Assembly (NCBI RefSeq): GCF_014803405.1
Contig: NZ_JACYFG010000051.1
Coordinates: 558,001 to 622,000 of the forward strand
Direction of reading: 5' to 3'
Length of the DNA: 64,000 nt
Source of the DNA: Pelagicoccus enzymogenes
GTDB taxonomy: Bacteria; Verrucomicrobiota; Verrucomicrobiia; Opitutales; Opitutaceae
Part shown: positions 24,585 to 33,021 of the stretch, piece by piece
Position numbering within the stretch: the stretch's first letter is position 1
How the letters are laid out: each line of letters starts with the position of its first letter
Made by a program: the position numbers and the translations under genes
The notes under the pieces: generated by a model
Told to the model about the DNA's origin: nothing
The model's input: only the letters and a program-made list of their open reading frames with translations
The model's database searches: none

Positions 24585-25447
24585 GACAGAACCTCCTTGG
24601 GATTCCAAATCCCATCTGCAGCGGCGGCGTTCGCGAAATCGGAGAAGTCGCGCGGGGCGCGCCCGAGAGCACGCTGTACGCCATCGGTGAGGTAGGCGTT
24701 GCGGCCGTCGAAGACCTCAGAGATCAGTTGGGCGATTGGCAGGGCTTCTTCCGATGAAAATCCGTGTTGGGTAAGTTCTTCCGCGTATTGGGAAACGGAT
24801 ACGCTGTGGAACTCTATGGTTCGACCGATGGCTTCGCTCAGTTCGCTGGCCACTTGCTCTAGGGTTAGCAGTCGTGGACCAGTGAGCTCGTAGACCTGTC
24901 CGATGTGGCGATTGTCCGTAAGAGCGGCAAATGCGACGTCGGCGATGTCCTCCGCGTCGACGAATGGCTCTTTCGTTTGACCGACGGGCATGGCGAGGTG
25001 TCCGTGGGCAATTGCTTCAGCGAAGGATTCGCTGAAGTTTTGGTTGAAGACCGAGCAGCGGACAATGGTCCAGTCCGCACCCGAATTCTGGATACGTTGC
25101 TCCGCGTCCCGGGCGCCTTCCTCCCCGCGGCCGGAGAGGAGGACGAGGCGTTTGACCCCATGGTCGAGGGCAACCCTTGCGAAGCCTTCCACCAAGTCGG
25201 CAGCGCCTGGGAAGGCGAGATCTGGATAAAAGGTGATGTAGGCGGACTGGACCCCTTCGAGAGCGGGAGCCCAAGTAGAGTTGTCTTGCCAGTCGAAGGG
25301 CGTCTCGCTTGAGCGCGAAGCGGCTTTCACGGGCAGGCCGGCGGCTTGCAGGCGTTGAGCGACGCGGCGGCCGGTTTTTCCATTGGCCCCGATGACGAGC
25401 ACGGCACGGGGAGATTGAGTTGACGGTGTTTGTGTATTCGTTGTCAT
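24581..25447 (-). CDS. NmrA-like NAD(P)-binding protein
   Basis: A 288-residue atypical short-chain dehydrogenase/NmrA family protein. The Rossmann motif GANGKTGRRVAQRL lies near residue 20. A KRLVLLSGRGEEGARDAEQR segment and the NmrA core (DWTIVRCSVFNQNFSESFAE, FVDAEDIADVAFAALTD, YELTGPRLLTLEQVASELSE) follow. Members are quinone or NADPH-sensing reductases or regulators. It is the first gene of an operon and lies divergent from an AraC-type regulator, with 75 bases between the starts. That is typical of a regulator with its target operon. Confidence 0.88.
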   Translation of the reverse strand: MTTNTQTPSTQSPRAVLVIGANGKTGRRVAQRLQAAGLPVKAASRSSETPFDWQDNSTWAPALEGVQSAYITFYPDLAFPGAADLVEGFARVALDHGVKRLVLLSGRGEEGARDAEQRIQNSGADWTIVRCSVFNQNFSESFAEAIAHGHLAMPVGQTKEPFVDAEDIADVAFAALTDNRHIGQVYELTGPRLLTLEQVASELSEAIGRTIEFHSVSVSQYAEELTQHGFSSEEALPIAQLISEVFDGRNAYLTDGVQRALGRAPRDFSDFANAAAADGIWNPKEVLS

Positions 25448-25522
25448 AACCCCTGTAGCCTAGCGAATTCTCGGCAATCAGGCCATAGCTCGGATGCTCA
25501 AGCTCATAAGCGATCGTCTAAA

Positions 25523-26476
25523 ATGAAGGAAATCGACGCGTTCAGCGGACTATTGGAAGGCCCTAGGGCTCGCGGCGCCTTTGCTTTGCGTGGCTTGTTG
25601 GCGTCGCCATGGAGCTTGAGGATCGAAGCCGATTCCCCCTTGACGGTGATTGCGATGGTAAGGGGAGGCTGCCACATCGCACACGACAATGGGGCGGCGG
25701 TTTCGCTGGAAGCGGGGGATGTCGCCATCACGCGGGCTCCCGGGCACTACACTGTATCCGACTTTTCGGGCACGGAGCCGACGGTCTACGTTTATCCTGG
25801 CCAAGAGTGCCGTTCGCCGGAAGGGCGTTCCCTTCACGAGGAGATGAAGCTTGGGGTACGGACCTGGGGCAACGATTTGGGGGCGGACACCTTGATGTTG
25901 ATCGGGAGTTACGAATCGATGGCGGACGTGAGCGAGCGCTTGCGGGATGCCTTGCCGCCTTTGCTTTGGGTAAAGGGGGAGGCTTGGGAGTCGCCCTTGA
26001 TTCAGATGCTGAGCGACGAGATGGCGCGTGACGCTCCAGGACAGGCTGCGGTTTTGGATCGCTTGCTGGATATGCTGCTGATCGCAATTCTCCGAAAGTG
26101 GTTCGAACGGGGAGAGGCGCGCGAGCTGCCATGGTATCAAGCCAAGGGAGATCCAGTGGTGGGGCAGACCCTGAAGCTGATCCACAAGGAGCCGGCTCGC
26201 CCTTGGACTCTGGCGAGCCTATCAGCGGAAGTCGGGGTGTCGCGAGCGGCCTTGGCGCGGCGCTTCAGCGAAACGGTGGGGGAGCCGCCCATGGCCTTCC
26301 TGACTCAGTGGCGCCTGGCTCTGGCGGCGGACCTTTTGTGCGAGCCGGATCAAACGGTGGGAACCGTGGCGGAGCGCGTGGGATACGGTAGCCCGTTTGC
26401 CTTGAGTTCCGCTTTTAAGCGCGTGCGAGGAATGAGTCCGCAGGAGCATCGGGAGCGGGTACTGGCGGGCGCTTGA
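25523..26476 (+). CDS. AraC family transcriptional regulator
   Basis: A 317-residue regulator with an N-terminal cupin-6 sensor domain (about 1-190; GGCHIAHDNGAAVSLEAGDV, LLWVKGEAWESPLIQMLSDE). The C-terminal AraC DNA-binding domain has two helix-turn-helix units (WTLASLSAEVGVSRAALARR and QTVGTVAERVGYGSPFALSS, then AFKRVRGMSPQEHRE). The start was set at ATG 25523, which gives the usual cupin-6 N-terminus; a longer in-frame extension overlaps the regulatory gap. It faces the NmrA/DUF1772/SnoaL operon and probably controls it, by inference from position. Confidence 0.9.
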   Translation: MKEIDAFSGLLEGPRARGAFALRGLLASPWSLRIEADSPLTVIAMVRGGCHIAHDNGAAVSLEAGDVAITRAPGHYTVSDFSGTEPTVYVYPGQECRSPEGRSLHEEMKLGVRTWGNDLGADTLMLIGSYESMADVSERLRDALPPLLWVKGEAWESPLIQMLSDEMARDAPGQAAVLDRLLDMLLIAILRKWFERGEARELPWYQAKGDPVVGQTLKLIHKEPARPWTLASLSAEVGVSRAALARRFSETVGEPPMAFLTQWRLALAADLLCEPDQTVGTVAERVGYGSPFALSSAFKRVRGMSPQEHRERVLAGA

Positions 26477-26602
26477 GCGGTCTGGACTGCTGCTGAATTT
26501 TGCACGGACGGTCTGCATTTTGCAGGCTAACGAAGACGGTTCCCCTCGGTGAGCCTTGGTGTAGGGACCCGTGGCGCGGCGAATGCGTTGGGGGCCTTCG
26601 TT

Positions 26603-27055
26603 ATGAAAACGATACCCGGAAAGAATACTGGATTGAAACGTCAACTGTGGATCGCTTGTGGAGCGGGAGCCCTTTGCGTCGGCTTGGTGGGGTGCGCCTC
26701 CTCTGGCTACCACGAACGTCGCGGCGCCGCTGCGGGGGCGACGGCGGGGGCTATTATCGGCGGCATCATCGGTCACCAATCCGGTGAAGAAGGCGAGGGG
26801 GCCGCCATCGGTGCGGCTGCCGGAGCGATGATCGGCCGCGAGGCTGGTCGAGCGAAGGACGAGGCGGACTATCGCACGGAGAGCGAACGCGATGTGGATC
26901 GCGCCGTGGACTACGGCGACTTGATGACGGATGCCGAAAAGGAACGGGTACGAGCCCGCGCCGACAAGGATATCATCGTCGACTGGTCGGCTTACTTGAC
27001 CCCTGACGAGAAGCGGAAGCTGATGGACCGTGCGGGCAGCTCGGTGGGGGGCTGA
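26603..27055 (+). CDS. Glycine-zipper outer-membrane lipoprotein
   Basis: A 150-residue lipoprotein. The signal peptide ends at lipobox LVGC (Cys31). A glycine-zipper segment follows (RGAAAGATAGAIIGGIIGHQ, then AAIGAAAGAMIGREAGRA), the two-helix membrane hairpin seen in the YMGG/SlyB-like families. The C-terminal part is acidic and helical (DLMTDAEKERVRARADKDII). The role in the envelope is unknown. ATG 26603 was chosen because the 18 upstream in-frame codons precede the basic region of the signal peptide. A terminator follows. Confidence 0.8.
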   Translation: MKTIPGKNTGLKRQLWIACGAGALCVGLVGCASSGYHERRGAAAGATAGAIIGGIIGHQSGEEGEGAAIGAAAGAMIGREAGRAKDEADYRTESERDVDRAVDYGDLMTDAEKERVRARADKDIIVDWSAYLTPDEKRKLMDRAGSSVGG

Positions 27056-27094
27056 TGACTTGAGGGCGGATATCGTCTAATGCAAATTTGCTGG

Positions 27095-27122
27095 GCAGGG
27101 CGCAGAGCCCTGCTTCTTTTTT
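27095..27122 (+). terminator. Rho-independent terminator after the Gly-zipper lipoprotein
   Basis: A 7-bp stem GCAGGGC/GCCCTGC with a 5-base loop, followed by TTCTTTTTT, 40 bases after the stop codon. Confidence 0.85.
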
Positions 27123-27243
27123 GAAAAAGGCTGTCACCTTACCTGAGGAGGTTGGCACTTAGAGGATGAAAAGGGAGATTCGAGCCAAGACGCTTCAGTC
27201 CGAAGCGCTCAGGGATCTTCCTCTAACCTCTATCCATACGGAA

Positions 27244-27438
27244 ATGACAGAACCAATGAACCACCAAAAAGCCTGTGTTGGAATCGCCGCTATCGTTAGC
27301 GGTGTGAGCGTGGGCATCGTCGCCCTCTTCGCCATCTTTGCCCCGGTGTCCTTGCCTGCAGCAGGTTGGATCGTAGCACCGCTCAGCCTCATGGGGATTG
27401 GCTTGGGATTCTTGAGCACGAAGCCGAGCAATCGCTAG
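27244..27438 (+). CDS. Small two-span membrane protein, function unknown
   Basis: A protein of about 64 residues with two hydrophobic helices (VGIAAIVSGVSVGIVALFAI and AGWIVAPLSLMGIGLGFLST). The ATG could be 27244 (MTEPMNHQ) or 27256 (MNHQK); the frame is open 26 codons further upstream. No family was recognised. It stands alone between a terminator and a convergent deacetylase-family gene. Confidence 0.5.
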   Translation: MTEPMNHQKACVGIAAIVSGVSVGIVALFAIFAPVSLPAAGWIVAPLSLMGIGLGFLSTKPSNR

Positions 27439-27488
27439 GACGTGCCGAACCAAGGTTCCGAGCTTGCTGCTCGCAGCTCTGGAAAGGC

Positions 27489-28397
27489 TCAAGCTCGAGC
27501 GGAGGAGACTGCCTGCGCTGCTTGTTGGAACAGGTCTTCAAAGGCGTCCACAGTGAGTTCGATCGGCTTCGCGTAACCACCGCCCATAAAGATCACGATA
27601 GGGATTCCGTGTTGGGCATTGAGTTCGAAGACTTTCTGGTTGCGTTTTCGAAGGCCCTCTCGGGTGAGGGCGAGGTTTCCCAGCGCGTCCTCCGCTAGCG
27701 TATCGACGCCGGCTTGGAAGAGAATGAGATCGAAGCGATCCGCTTCAATTTCATCCATGGCGCGCTCCAGGATCTCCATGTATGAGAGGTCGCCGAGCTG
27801 GTCCTCCAGCCCGATGTCGAGATCGCTGCGTTGTTTTCTAAAAGGAAAGTTGCTCTGGGCGTGTATCGAACAGGTGAATACTCTAGGCTCCCGGGCTAGG
27901 ATGGAAGCGGTGCCGTCTCCTTGATGCACGTCGAGGTCGAGGGAGAGGATACGCTGATCCTTTTTTTGCTGCAGGGCGTTCAGCGCGCAAAGCGCCACGT
28001 CGTTGAAGATGCAGTATCCGGAACCGAAGTCACGGTAGGCGTGATGGGTACCGCCGGCTAGATTGCCTGCTATTCCCCTTGTCTCCAATGCGAGGTCGAG
28101 GGCTTGCAGGCTGCCGCCAGCTATTCGCAAAGTCCGCTCGACGATGGCTGGAGTCCAGGGGCGCAGCCCGATGCGGCGCATGGCTTTCTCGTCGAGTTGG
28201 TTTGCCAAGAAGGTATCGATGTAGCGCAAGTCGTGGGCCAAGGCGAGTTCGTCTCGAGTGGCGAGACGCGGTTCGCGCAGTTCGATGGTTTCATGCTTAT
28301 GCAGCCGTTCTGCCAAAAGGCGATAGCGTTCTCGCGGGAAGCGGGCGCTGGGATCGATACCTTCGGTGTAGATCGGATGGTAGAAGAGCGGCAGCAT
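27489..28397 (-). CDS. Histone deacetylase family protein
   Basis: A 302-residue zinc hydrolase of the arginase/deacetylase fold (acetoin-utilisation AcuC/acetylpolyamine amidohydrolase group). Family signatures: the N-terminal FYHPIYTEGIDPSARFPRER, catalytic His pair in LAGGTHHAYRDFGSGYCIFN, zinc ligands in ILSLDLDVHQGDGTASIL and FQAGVDTLAEDALGNLALT, and GGGYAK at the C-terminus. It may deacetylate a protein lysine or a small amine; the substrate is unknown. It lies 70 bases after the glutathionyl-hydroquinone reductase gene on the same strand, possibly in the same operon. Confidence 0.93.
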   Translation of the reverse strand: MLPLFYHPIYTEGIDPSARFPRERYRLLAERLHKHETIELREPRLATRDELALAHDLRYIDTFLANQLDEKAMRRIGLRPWTPAIVERTLRIAGGSLQALDLALETRGIAGNLAGGTHHAYRDFGSGYCIFNDVALCALNALQQKKDQRILSLDLDVHQGDGTASILAREPRVFTCSIHAQSNFPFRKQRSDLDIGLEDQLGDLSYMEILERAMDEIEADRFDLILFQAGVDTLAEDALGNLALTREGLRKRNQKVFELNAQHGIPIVIFMGGGYAKPIELTVDAFEDLFQQAAQAVSSARA

Positions 28398-28467
28398 CGG
28401 CCCATTGCTAGCTATTCATGGCGGCAGGTCGATGCCGAAGTGAACGTTGCGGATGGCGGCTGCGAAG

Positions 28468-29394
28468 TTAGGAGAAGGGAAAGATCGAGTGTGGCCCCGC
28501 CGGTAGGATACCGCTTGGATTGAGTTCGTCGTGGGTGAGGTAGTAGTGACGCTTGATGTGGTCGAAGTCGACGGTTTCAGCAATTCCGGGAAGCCGATAG
28601 AGGCGCTCGGTATAAGCGATGAGGTTCGGGTAGTCGACGAGGCGACGCAGGTTGCATTTGAAGTGCCCGTGGTATACGGCGTCGAAGCGAATAAGGGTCA
28701 CCCAAAGCCGCCAATCGGTTTCGGTTAAAGTGTCGCCAAAGAGGTAGGGGCCACGGTTCAGTCGCGATTCTAGCATGTCGAGCGTATCGAAAAGTGGATA
28801 CAGCGCTGCATCGTAAGCCTTCTGGCTGGATGCGAAACCCGCTTGGTAGACCCCGTTGTTGACGGTTTCGTAAATGAGTTGATTGAGACGGTCGATCTGG
28901 CCGATCAAGTGAGGAGGGCAGTGGTCGTGCCCTTGTCCGGTGATTTTGGCGAAGGCGGAATTGAACATTCGCATGATGTTATCGTCGTTGTTGCTGACGA
29001 TGCGCTTGGTCTCTTTGTCCCAAAGCACTGGCACGGTCACGCGCCCGTCGTAGTCGGGATCGGTCGCTCGGTAGGCTTCGCTCAAGTATTTGAAGCCGTT
29101 GAGCGGATCCGGTTGGCAGCGCGGCACGTTGTCTACGAAGCGCCAGCCTTTTTCGTCTCGAATCGGATCGACAACCGTCATACCTATGTGCGGAGCCAAG
29201 CCCTGCCGTTCCCGCATTATGATGGTGCGGTGAGCCCAAGGACAGGCCAGCGATACGTAGAGGTGGTAGCGGCCGGAGGCTGCGGGGTACTGGGAGTCAG
29301 GCGAGGGCGATACCCAGTTGTCGAAGGCGTCCTTTTGGCGTTCGAACGATCCGTCCTCGCTTTGCTCGTCGGGGAATTGGGCTTTTCGAGTCAT
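28468..29394 (-). CDS. Glutathionyl-hydroquinone reductase (omega-type GST, YqjG/EcmB family)
   Basis: A 308-residue cytoplasmic enzyme that removes glutathione from glutathionyl-hydroquinones. The N-terminal domain has the catalytic cysteine motif YVSLACPWAHRTIIMRERQG. The middle has VPVLWDKETKRIVSNNDDNI for glutathione contact. The C-terminal helical domain has RGPYLFGDTLTETDWRLWVT and LIRFDAVYHGHFKCNLRRL, both characteristic of the family. It is followed on the same strand by the deacetylase-family gene and preceded by two small membrane protein genes. Confidence 0.93.
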   Translation of the reverse strand: MTRKAQFPDEQSEDGSFERQKDAFDNWVSPSPDSQYPAASGRYHLYVSLACPWAHRTIIMRERQGLAPHIGMTVVDPIRDEKGWRFVDNVPRCQPDPLNGFKYLSEAYRATDPDYDGRVTVPVLWDKETKRIVSNNDDNIMRMFNSAFAKITGQGHDHCPPHLIGQIDRLNQLIYETVNNGVYQAGFASSQKAYDAALYPLFDTLDMLESRLNRGPYLFGDTLTETDWRLWVTLIRFDAVYHGHFKCNLRRLVDYPNLIAYTERLYRLPGIAETVDFDHIKRHYYLTHDELNPSGILPAGPHSIFPFS

Positions 29395-29481
29395 GCCCGT
29401 GCCAACGAACGAAGGTCGGATTTGGCTGCATTGGACGAGTATCCGAATGAAGACTACACAGACGGGGTGTCGTGCCGTTTC

Positions 29482-29613
29482 TCAGTCTTTTTCGTCGTCT
29501 GCGGTCTCGTCAACTTCGGCTATGTTCTCGTTCACAACATTGTGGATAAGCACTCCGCCAAGGCAGAGGAAGCAGACGAGTATGCCGATGATAAATATGG
29601 TTAGGTCGCTCAT
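29482..29613 (-). CDS. Very small membrane protein with acidic tail
   Basis: A 43-residue protein with one transmembrane helix (LTIFIIGILVCFLCLGGVLI) and an acidic C-terminus (NENIAEVDETADDEKD). The ATG at 29613 has a good RBS (caaggggg) and overlaps by 4 bases the end of another small membrane protein gene upstream. No family was recognised. Confidence 0.6.
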   Translation of the reverse strand: MSDLTIFIIGILVCFLCLGGVLIHNVVNENIAEVDETADDEKD

Positions 29614-29795
29614 TGTCGCCCCCTTGCTAGTAGTAAGGCCCCGGCCGAGCAGATTGAGGGTACCCAGATTCCGACAAATATTCCCTGCTCTTTGTGGCCC
29701 GAGAACCACAGGTAGTTTGCTAGCAGGAACGCGATGAAGGCGGCTGTGAAGAACAGCAGTTTTACCTTAGTCGAGGATTTCATTTTCTTTCCCAT
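29610..29795 (-). CDS. Small two-span membrane protein
   Basis: A protein of about 57-61 residues with two hydrophobic helices (VKLLFFTAAFIAFLLANYLW and GIWVPSICSAGALLLARG). The start is either ATG 29795 (MGKKMKSS) or 29783 (MKSS, with gggaaag upstream). Its stop overlaps the start of the next small gene (ATGA), so both are probably made from one message as a pair. No family was recognised. Confidence 0.6.
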   Translation of the reverse strand: MGKKMKSSTKVKLLFFTAAFIAFLLANYLWFSGHKEQGIFVGIWVPSICSAGALLLARGRQ

Positions 29796-30099
29796 TTCCA
29801 GATAATGTTTTAGACAAGCCCAAGCGGGCTGGGGGAGGGGCTTTAACATGGGAACGAACCATCGCTCGGTGTTATTGAGTTTTATCGCCCCTCTGCGTCA
29901 CTTTCAGGACTAGTTCAAGCTGCATCCAGAAACGCGCGAGTTGGATTGATTCAACGGGTATTGTTGGCTAGCCGACTGTTGTACCTGTAGAAAGGATACG
30001 AGAGGGATGGGCTCGCCTTCGCTCTCACTTGTGTTGCCGAATTGCCCGCGTCCTCCTGCTCGCAGCAAGGAACCGGAGGGAAGCGGTCGGAGACTCTGG
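29796..30099. other. 304-base gap, no gene recognised
   Basis: The stretch between the small membrane protein gene and the secreted protein gene has no conserved frame. It probably holds the promoter of the small-gene pair. Confidence 0.3.
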
Positions 30100-31188
30100 C
30101 TAAAGGTTGTTCTCTGCCGTGGTGATGCGGTAGAAGAGGCAGTATGTATCCGTAAATAAGATACGGCGTTGTCCCATAGCCCCGGTGGAGAGGTCCGATT
30201 GTCCGTTCACGAAGGCGGAGGGATGTACCTTTTCCCAGATCCCGCTTCCGAGTTCGCTGCAGCTTTCGATCTGGATGGCTTGCTTGAGGCCGCTCGCGGG
30301 AAGCTGCAGGGTGAGCATGGGCTTGCCGTTTTCTAGTTCCGCTTTCCAAGGCAGCGCTCCGCTGTAGTTCGCAGGAAGGTTGAAGGCGAAGAGGAGGGCG
30401 AGGGGAATTCCAGCTGCGTTTTGGGTCCCGTCGTGCTGAAGTTCGTAGCCGTTTTCGAGCAGCCATTGGCCGAAGGGGCTGGGCGCGTTGAAGGTCGCTT
30501 CCGCGAGAGAGGAGCCGTTAAGGGTACGGGTCACTGCAGTGTCGGTATTGGGCATGAACTCGGAGCGGCGAGTGTCGACAACAGTGATGAAGGCAATCCG
30601 ATAATTGCTTGTTCGACCATTGCGGCTTTCTTCGAAGACTTGCAGGCTCAGGTCGGTGCCCACTGGGCCCTCTGTGCGGTCTGGCGGATTGGTGGCGACG
30701 TTGATTTCTTGGGTTTGGGTGCGCCCGTCGATCGTCAGTTTTGCAGTGAGGATGCCGGCGATGGGGAAGGACTCCAGTCGGTCGTTTTCGAGGATCTTTC
30801 CCTCTGGGGAAATTGGATGGGCGGCGCCGATGGTGTTGACCCTCATCTGCAAGCCAGTCGTGCTTTGCTCGAAAACCACTTTCTTGATGCCGAGTCCATG
30901 CAGGTACATGGTCGCGGTGTTCTTGAAGGTGGTGGGCGATTCGGAAATCAATCCGGCCGTGAATCGAATGGCGGTGGGGCTTTGCGTCGCTGGGTCGAAG
31001 CTTAGCGTAGCCTCCATGCTGCCGGTGTGCTGAAACGTTTGCTCGGAGGTATCTCCAGTCGAGTAGCGAATCGAGCCAGTGCGCTCGCTTTCGACGATGG
31101 TGAAGACGACGGGGATCTCTGCAGCGACGGCGTAGCAGGATGCAAATAGCGATACAGTCGCTATGCAAACAAAGGGGATTCCATTCAC
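30100..31188 (-). CDS. Secreted protein of unknown function with Verrucomicrobial-type C-terminus
   Basis: A 362-residue protein with a clear signal peptide (FVCIATVSLFASCYAVAAEI). It is rich in Thr, Ser and beta-strand-like segments. The last 80 residues contain IQIESCSELGSGIWEKVHPS and end TYCLFYRITTAENNL. This resembles the short 'VE.S.DL..W..V...FYRI' C-terminal module common on secreted Verrucomicrobiota proteins (recognised from experience, not a named family). The main body was not recognised. Confidence 0.7.
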   Translation of the reverse strand: MNGIPFVCIATVSLFASCYAVAAEIPVVFTIVESERTGSIRYSTGDTSEQTFQHTGSMEATLSFDPATQSPTAIRFTAGLISESPTTFKNTATMYLHGLGIKKVVFEQSTTGLQMRVNTIGAAHPISPEGKILENDRLESFPIAGILTAKLTIDGRTQTQEINVATNPPDRTEGPVGTDLSLQVFEESRNGRTSNYRIAFITVVDTRRSEFMPNTDTAVTRTLNGSSLAEATFNAPSPFGQWLLENGYELQHDGTQNAAGIPLALLFAFNLPANYSGALPWKAELENGKPMLTLQLPASGLKQAIQIESCSELGSGIWEKVHPSAFVNGQSDLSTGAMGQRRILFTDTYCLFYRITTAENNL

Positions 31189-31630
31189 GGAATTAATCGA
31201 ATCAGGTGTTTTCGATTAGTCAATTGCGCGTGCGGGGCGTTTTGAGGGAAAAGTGGGGCTTTTTCTGGTTTGCGTGCGACTCGAGGAGGAGGCTCTTGGC
31301 GGGGGGTTGGTGAACACAGATTTCTCAGATGAGAGGGATGGATCTGTTGAGGGATGTTTTCAATTGATGGACCGAGCGGATTGAATGCTGGGGTTGGGGT
31401 GCTCCATAGTTTTGAACTGTGAAAACGGGTGGCGTTATTCTGGAGCTTCGCTGTCACTTTTTACTCGCTGCAGGTCGGTCTGTTTTATGGCTCATGCGAG
31501 CTGCGGCAGTTCGTATGTCAAAAAGTTAGATCCTTTCGATTTTTCCTTCGATTGACCCTTACGTGGCGCAGAGGAAGCTAAGCGATGCTCGTTTTTCTTT
31601 GGGACCCTTTATTCAAACAACGCAAAGAAC

Positions 31631-32413
31631 ATGAAAAAGTCGGTCTTCAGTCTAGTCGCAGCGCTCGCCTTGGTAGCGAGTATGTCTTCAACGCTTTCCT
31701 CGGAAGCTTTCGCCTCGGATAGCGTACAGGGTAGCAGTATTCAATTTTCCGTTACGGAGGCTCCCTCTTTTCCGCAGGAGTTGATGGAAAAAGGGCAGTC
31801 CACGGGGCTCGCTACGGTTCGGGTCATGGTCGACGAGCACGGATTCTTGGAGGACTGGATTGTCCTAGAGGCCTCGGATGTCTCGCTCGTCAACTCGATC
31901 GCGGAGGTCATATACGGTTGGGAATTTGTTTCGGCAAGGGTTGGTGGGCACGCGGTGAGATCCGTTGGGGACATCGTTGTGCAGCTCGATGCCGGCAAGG
32001 CTTATCAGCGGATGAGGCGGGATCGGGAGGACCTGTTGGAGAGTTCCTTCGTTAAGGTCTATACCAGGCAAGGCGAGATGCGTAGAACGCGTGCCCGTCC
32101 TCAGCGGGTGAACTATGTGGTGGCTCGCCAGCTTGACTCCAGTCCGCAGCTTGTCGCTTATCGCGAGCCGGCTATGGGTCGAGAGTTGTATGGAGAAAGC
32201 GACTACATAAGTGTCAGGATGGAATATTATGTGGACGCTGAAGGACGCGTGCGCATGCCTACGCCCGCCGAAAGGGGCGAGGACGTCGCGGACGAAGCCG
32301 TTTATGCGCTGCAGCATGCGATGAGGTCTTGGCGTTTTGCTCCGCTCACTGTAAACAAGGAGCCTGCAACGCTGCGCCTCGTGCAAACGATTCGCATAAA
32401 GAAGCCTCTTTAG
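31631..32413 (+). CDS. Secreted TonB-like protein with two TonB C-terminal domains
   Basis: A 260-residue exported protein. A signal peptide (SVFSLVAALALVASMSSTLS) replaces the transmembrane anchor of classical TonB. Two copies of the TonB C-terminal fold are visible: residues about 45-125 (GLATVRVMVDEHGFLEDWIV, YGWEFVSARVGGHAVRSVG) and about 185-260 (ISVRMEYYVDAEGRVRMPTP, AMRSWRFAPLTVNKEPATLR, VQTIRIKKPL). There is no proline-rich spacer, so classical energy transduction is doubtful. It may be a periplasmic partner of TonB-type systems; the function is unknown. Confidence 0.75.
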   Translation: MKKSVFSLVAALALVASMSSTLSSEAFASDSVQGSSIQFSVTEAPSFPQELMEKGQSTGLATVRVMVDEHGFLEDWIVLEASDVSLVNSIAEVIYGWEFVSARVGGHAVRSVGDIVVQLDAGKAYQRMRRDREDLLESSFVKVYTRQGEMRRTRARPQRVNYVVARQLDSSPQLVAYREPAMGRELYGESDYISVRMEYYVDAEGRVRMPTPAERGEDVADEAVYALQHAMRSWRFAPLTVNKEPATLRLVQTIRIKKPL

Positions 32414-32454
32414 AAAAAGGGTGGAGGAAGAAGAGCTAAGCTCTGGTTGAGTTT

Positions 32455-32854
32455 GTGGACGCGAAATCGTTGATGAGCTACCAAGGTCTGTCCTTGGCGG
32501 TATGGGGGATTGGCCGTTGTTGTGGGCCGCGAGTCGGTGCCCGATTGCTTCGTCACAAGGACATCAGGCTGACTTTCGAGGCCTACACAGTAAAACAAGC
32601 CCCTGCCTATTCGCGAAGCCTTGATGGGGCTTCCGTCGCTGGCAAAACGTAGAGGCGCCCAGCTTGGCGCATCTACTTTGGTCTCATAGGGTCAAATCGA
32701 GTCTCAGCCTGTCTCATTGGACAGGCCTGAAACCGATTTGAAAGACCTTGATTACGAGTCGGTTAGACGTCTTCTGTCTAGCCTTGTCTCGGGCGGTCAA
32801 ATGGTGGAGGTGGCGGGAGTCGAAGGGATTGTTGGTGTGTCACTTTATTCCTAA
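32455..32854 (+). pseudogene. Decayed tyrosine recombinase (phage-type integrase), C-terminal remnant
   Basis: Remains of a site-specific integrase. The first frame (to 32652) contains RLLRHKDIRLTFEAYTVKQA, matching the box II region near the active-site tyrosine of phage integrases. After a stop and frame change, a second frame through the direct repeat at 32802-32824 gives VSGGQMVEVAGVEG and ends at 32854. Integrase genes in these elements typically have such a tail where their 3' end overlaps the attachment site. The catalytic domain upstream is missing, so it is non-functional. Confidence 0.65.
32802..32824. repeat. Attachment-site copy (left), 23-bp direct repeat of the tmRNA 3' end
   Basis: Twenty-three bases starting TGGTGGAGGTGG are identical to 34938-34960, the 3' end of the tmRNA gene. 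Together the two copies bound the AbiE segment. It lies inside the 3' end of the integrase remnant. Confidence 0.85.
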
Positions 32855-33021
32855 ATATACACCGAACGTTATCCATTAGCTACTTATACATTTAGTTAAG
32901 TGTGCAGAAATGACTCTAAACGCATCTTTCTGAAAATTATCAGGCACAAAATCGGCAATTGCCAACCTACTTTGATTCCCTTCCTGCGAGAAGCCTCAAT
33001 GGCCTGATAGGATTGCAGGAG
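32825..33021. other. AT-rich 3' end of the AbiE island
   Basis: Nearly 200 bases with clearly lower GC than the rest of the window (for example tatacaccgaacgttatccattag). No gene was seen here. The composition break at the repeat supports recent insertion of this segment. Confidence 0.5.

Noticed and set aside
32802-32824. A second tRNA or tmRNA gene at the left repeat
   Set aside because: Only the last 23 bases match; no TpsiC partner arm or acceptor 5' strand is present, so it is an attachment-site copy.
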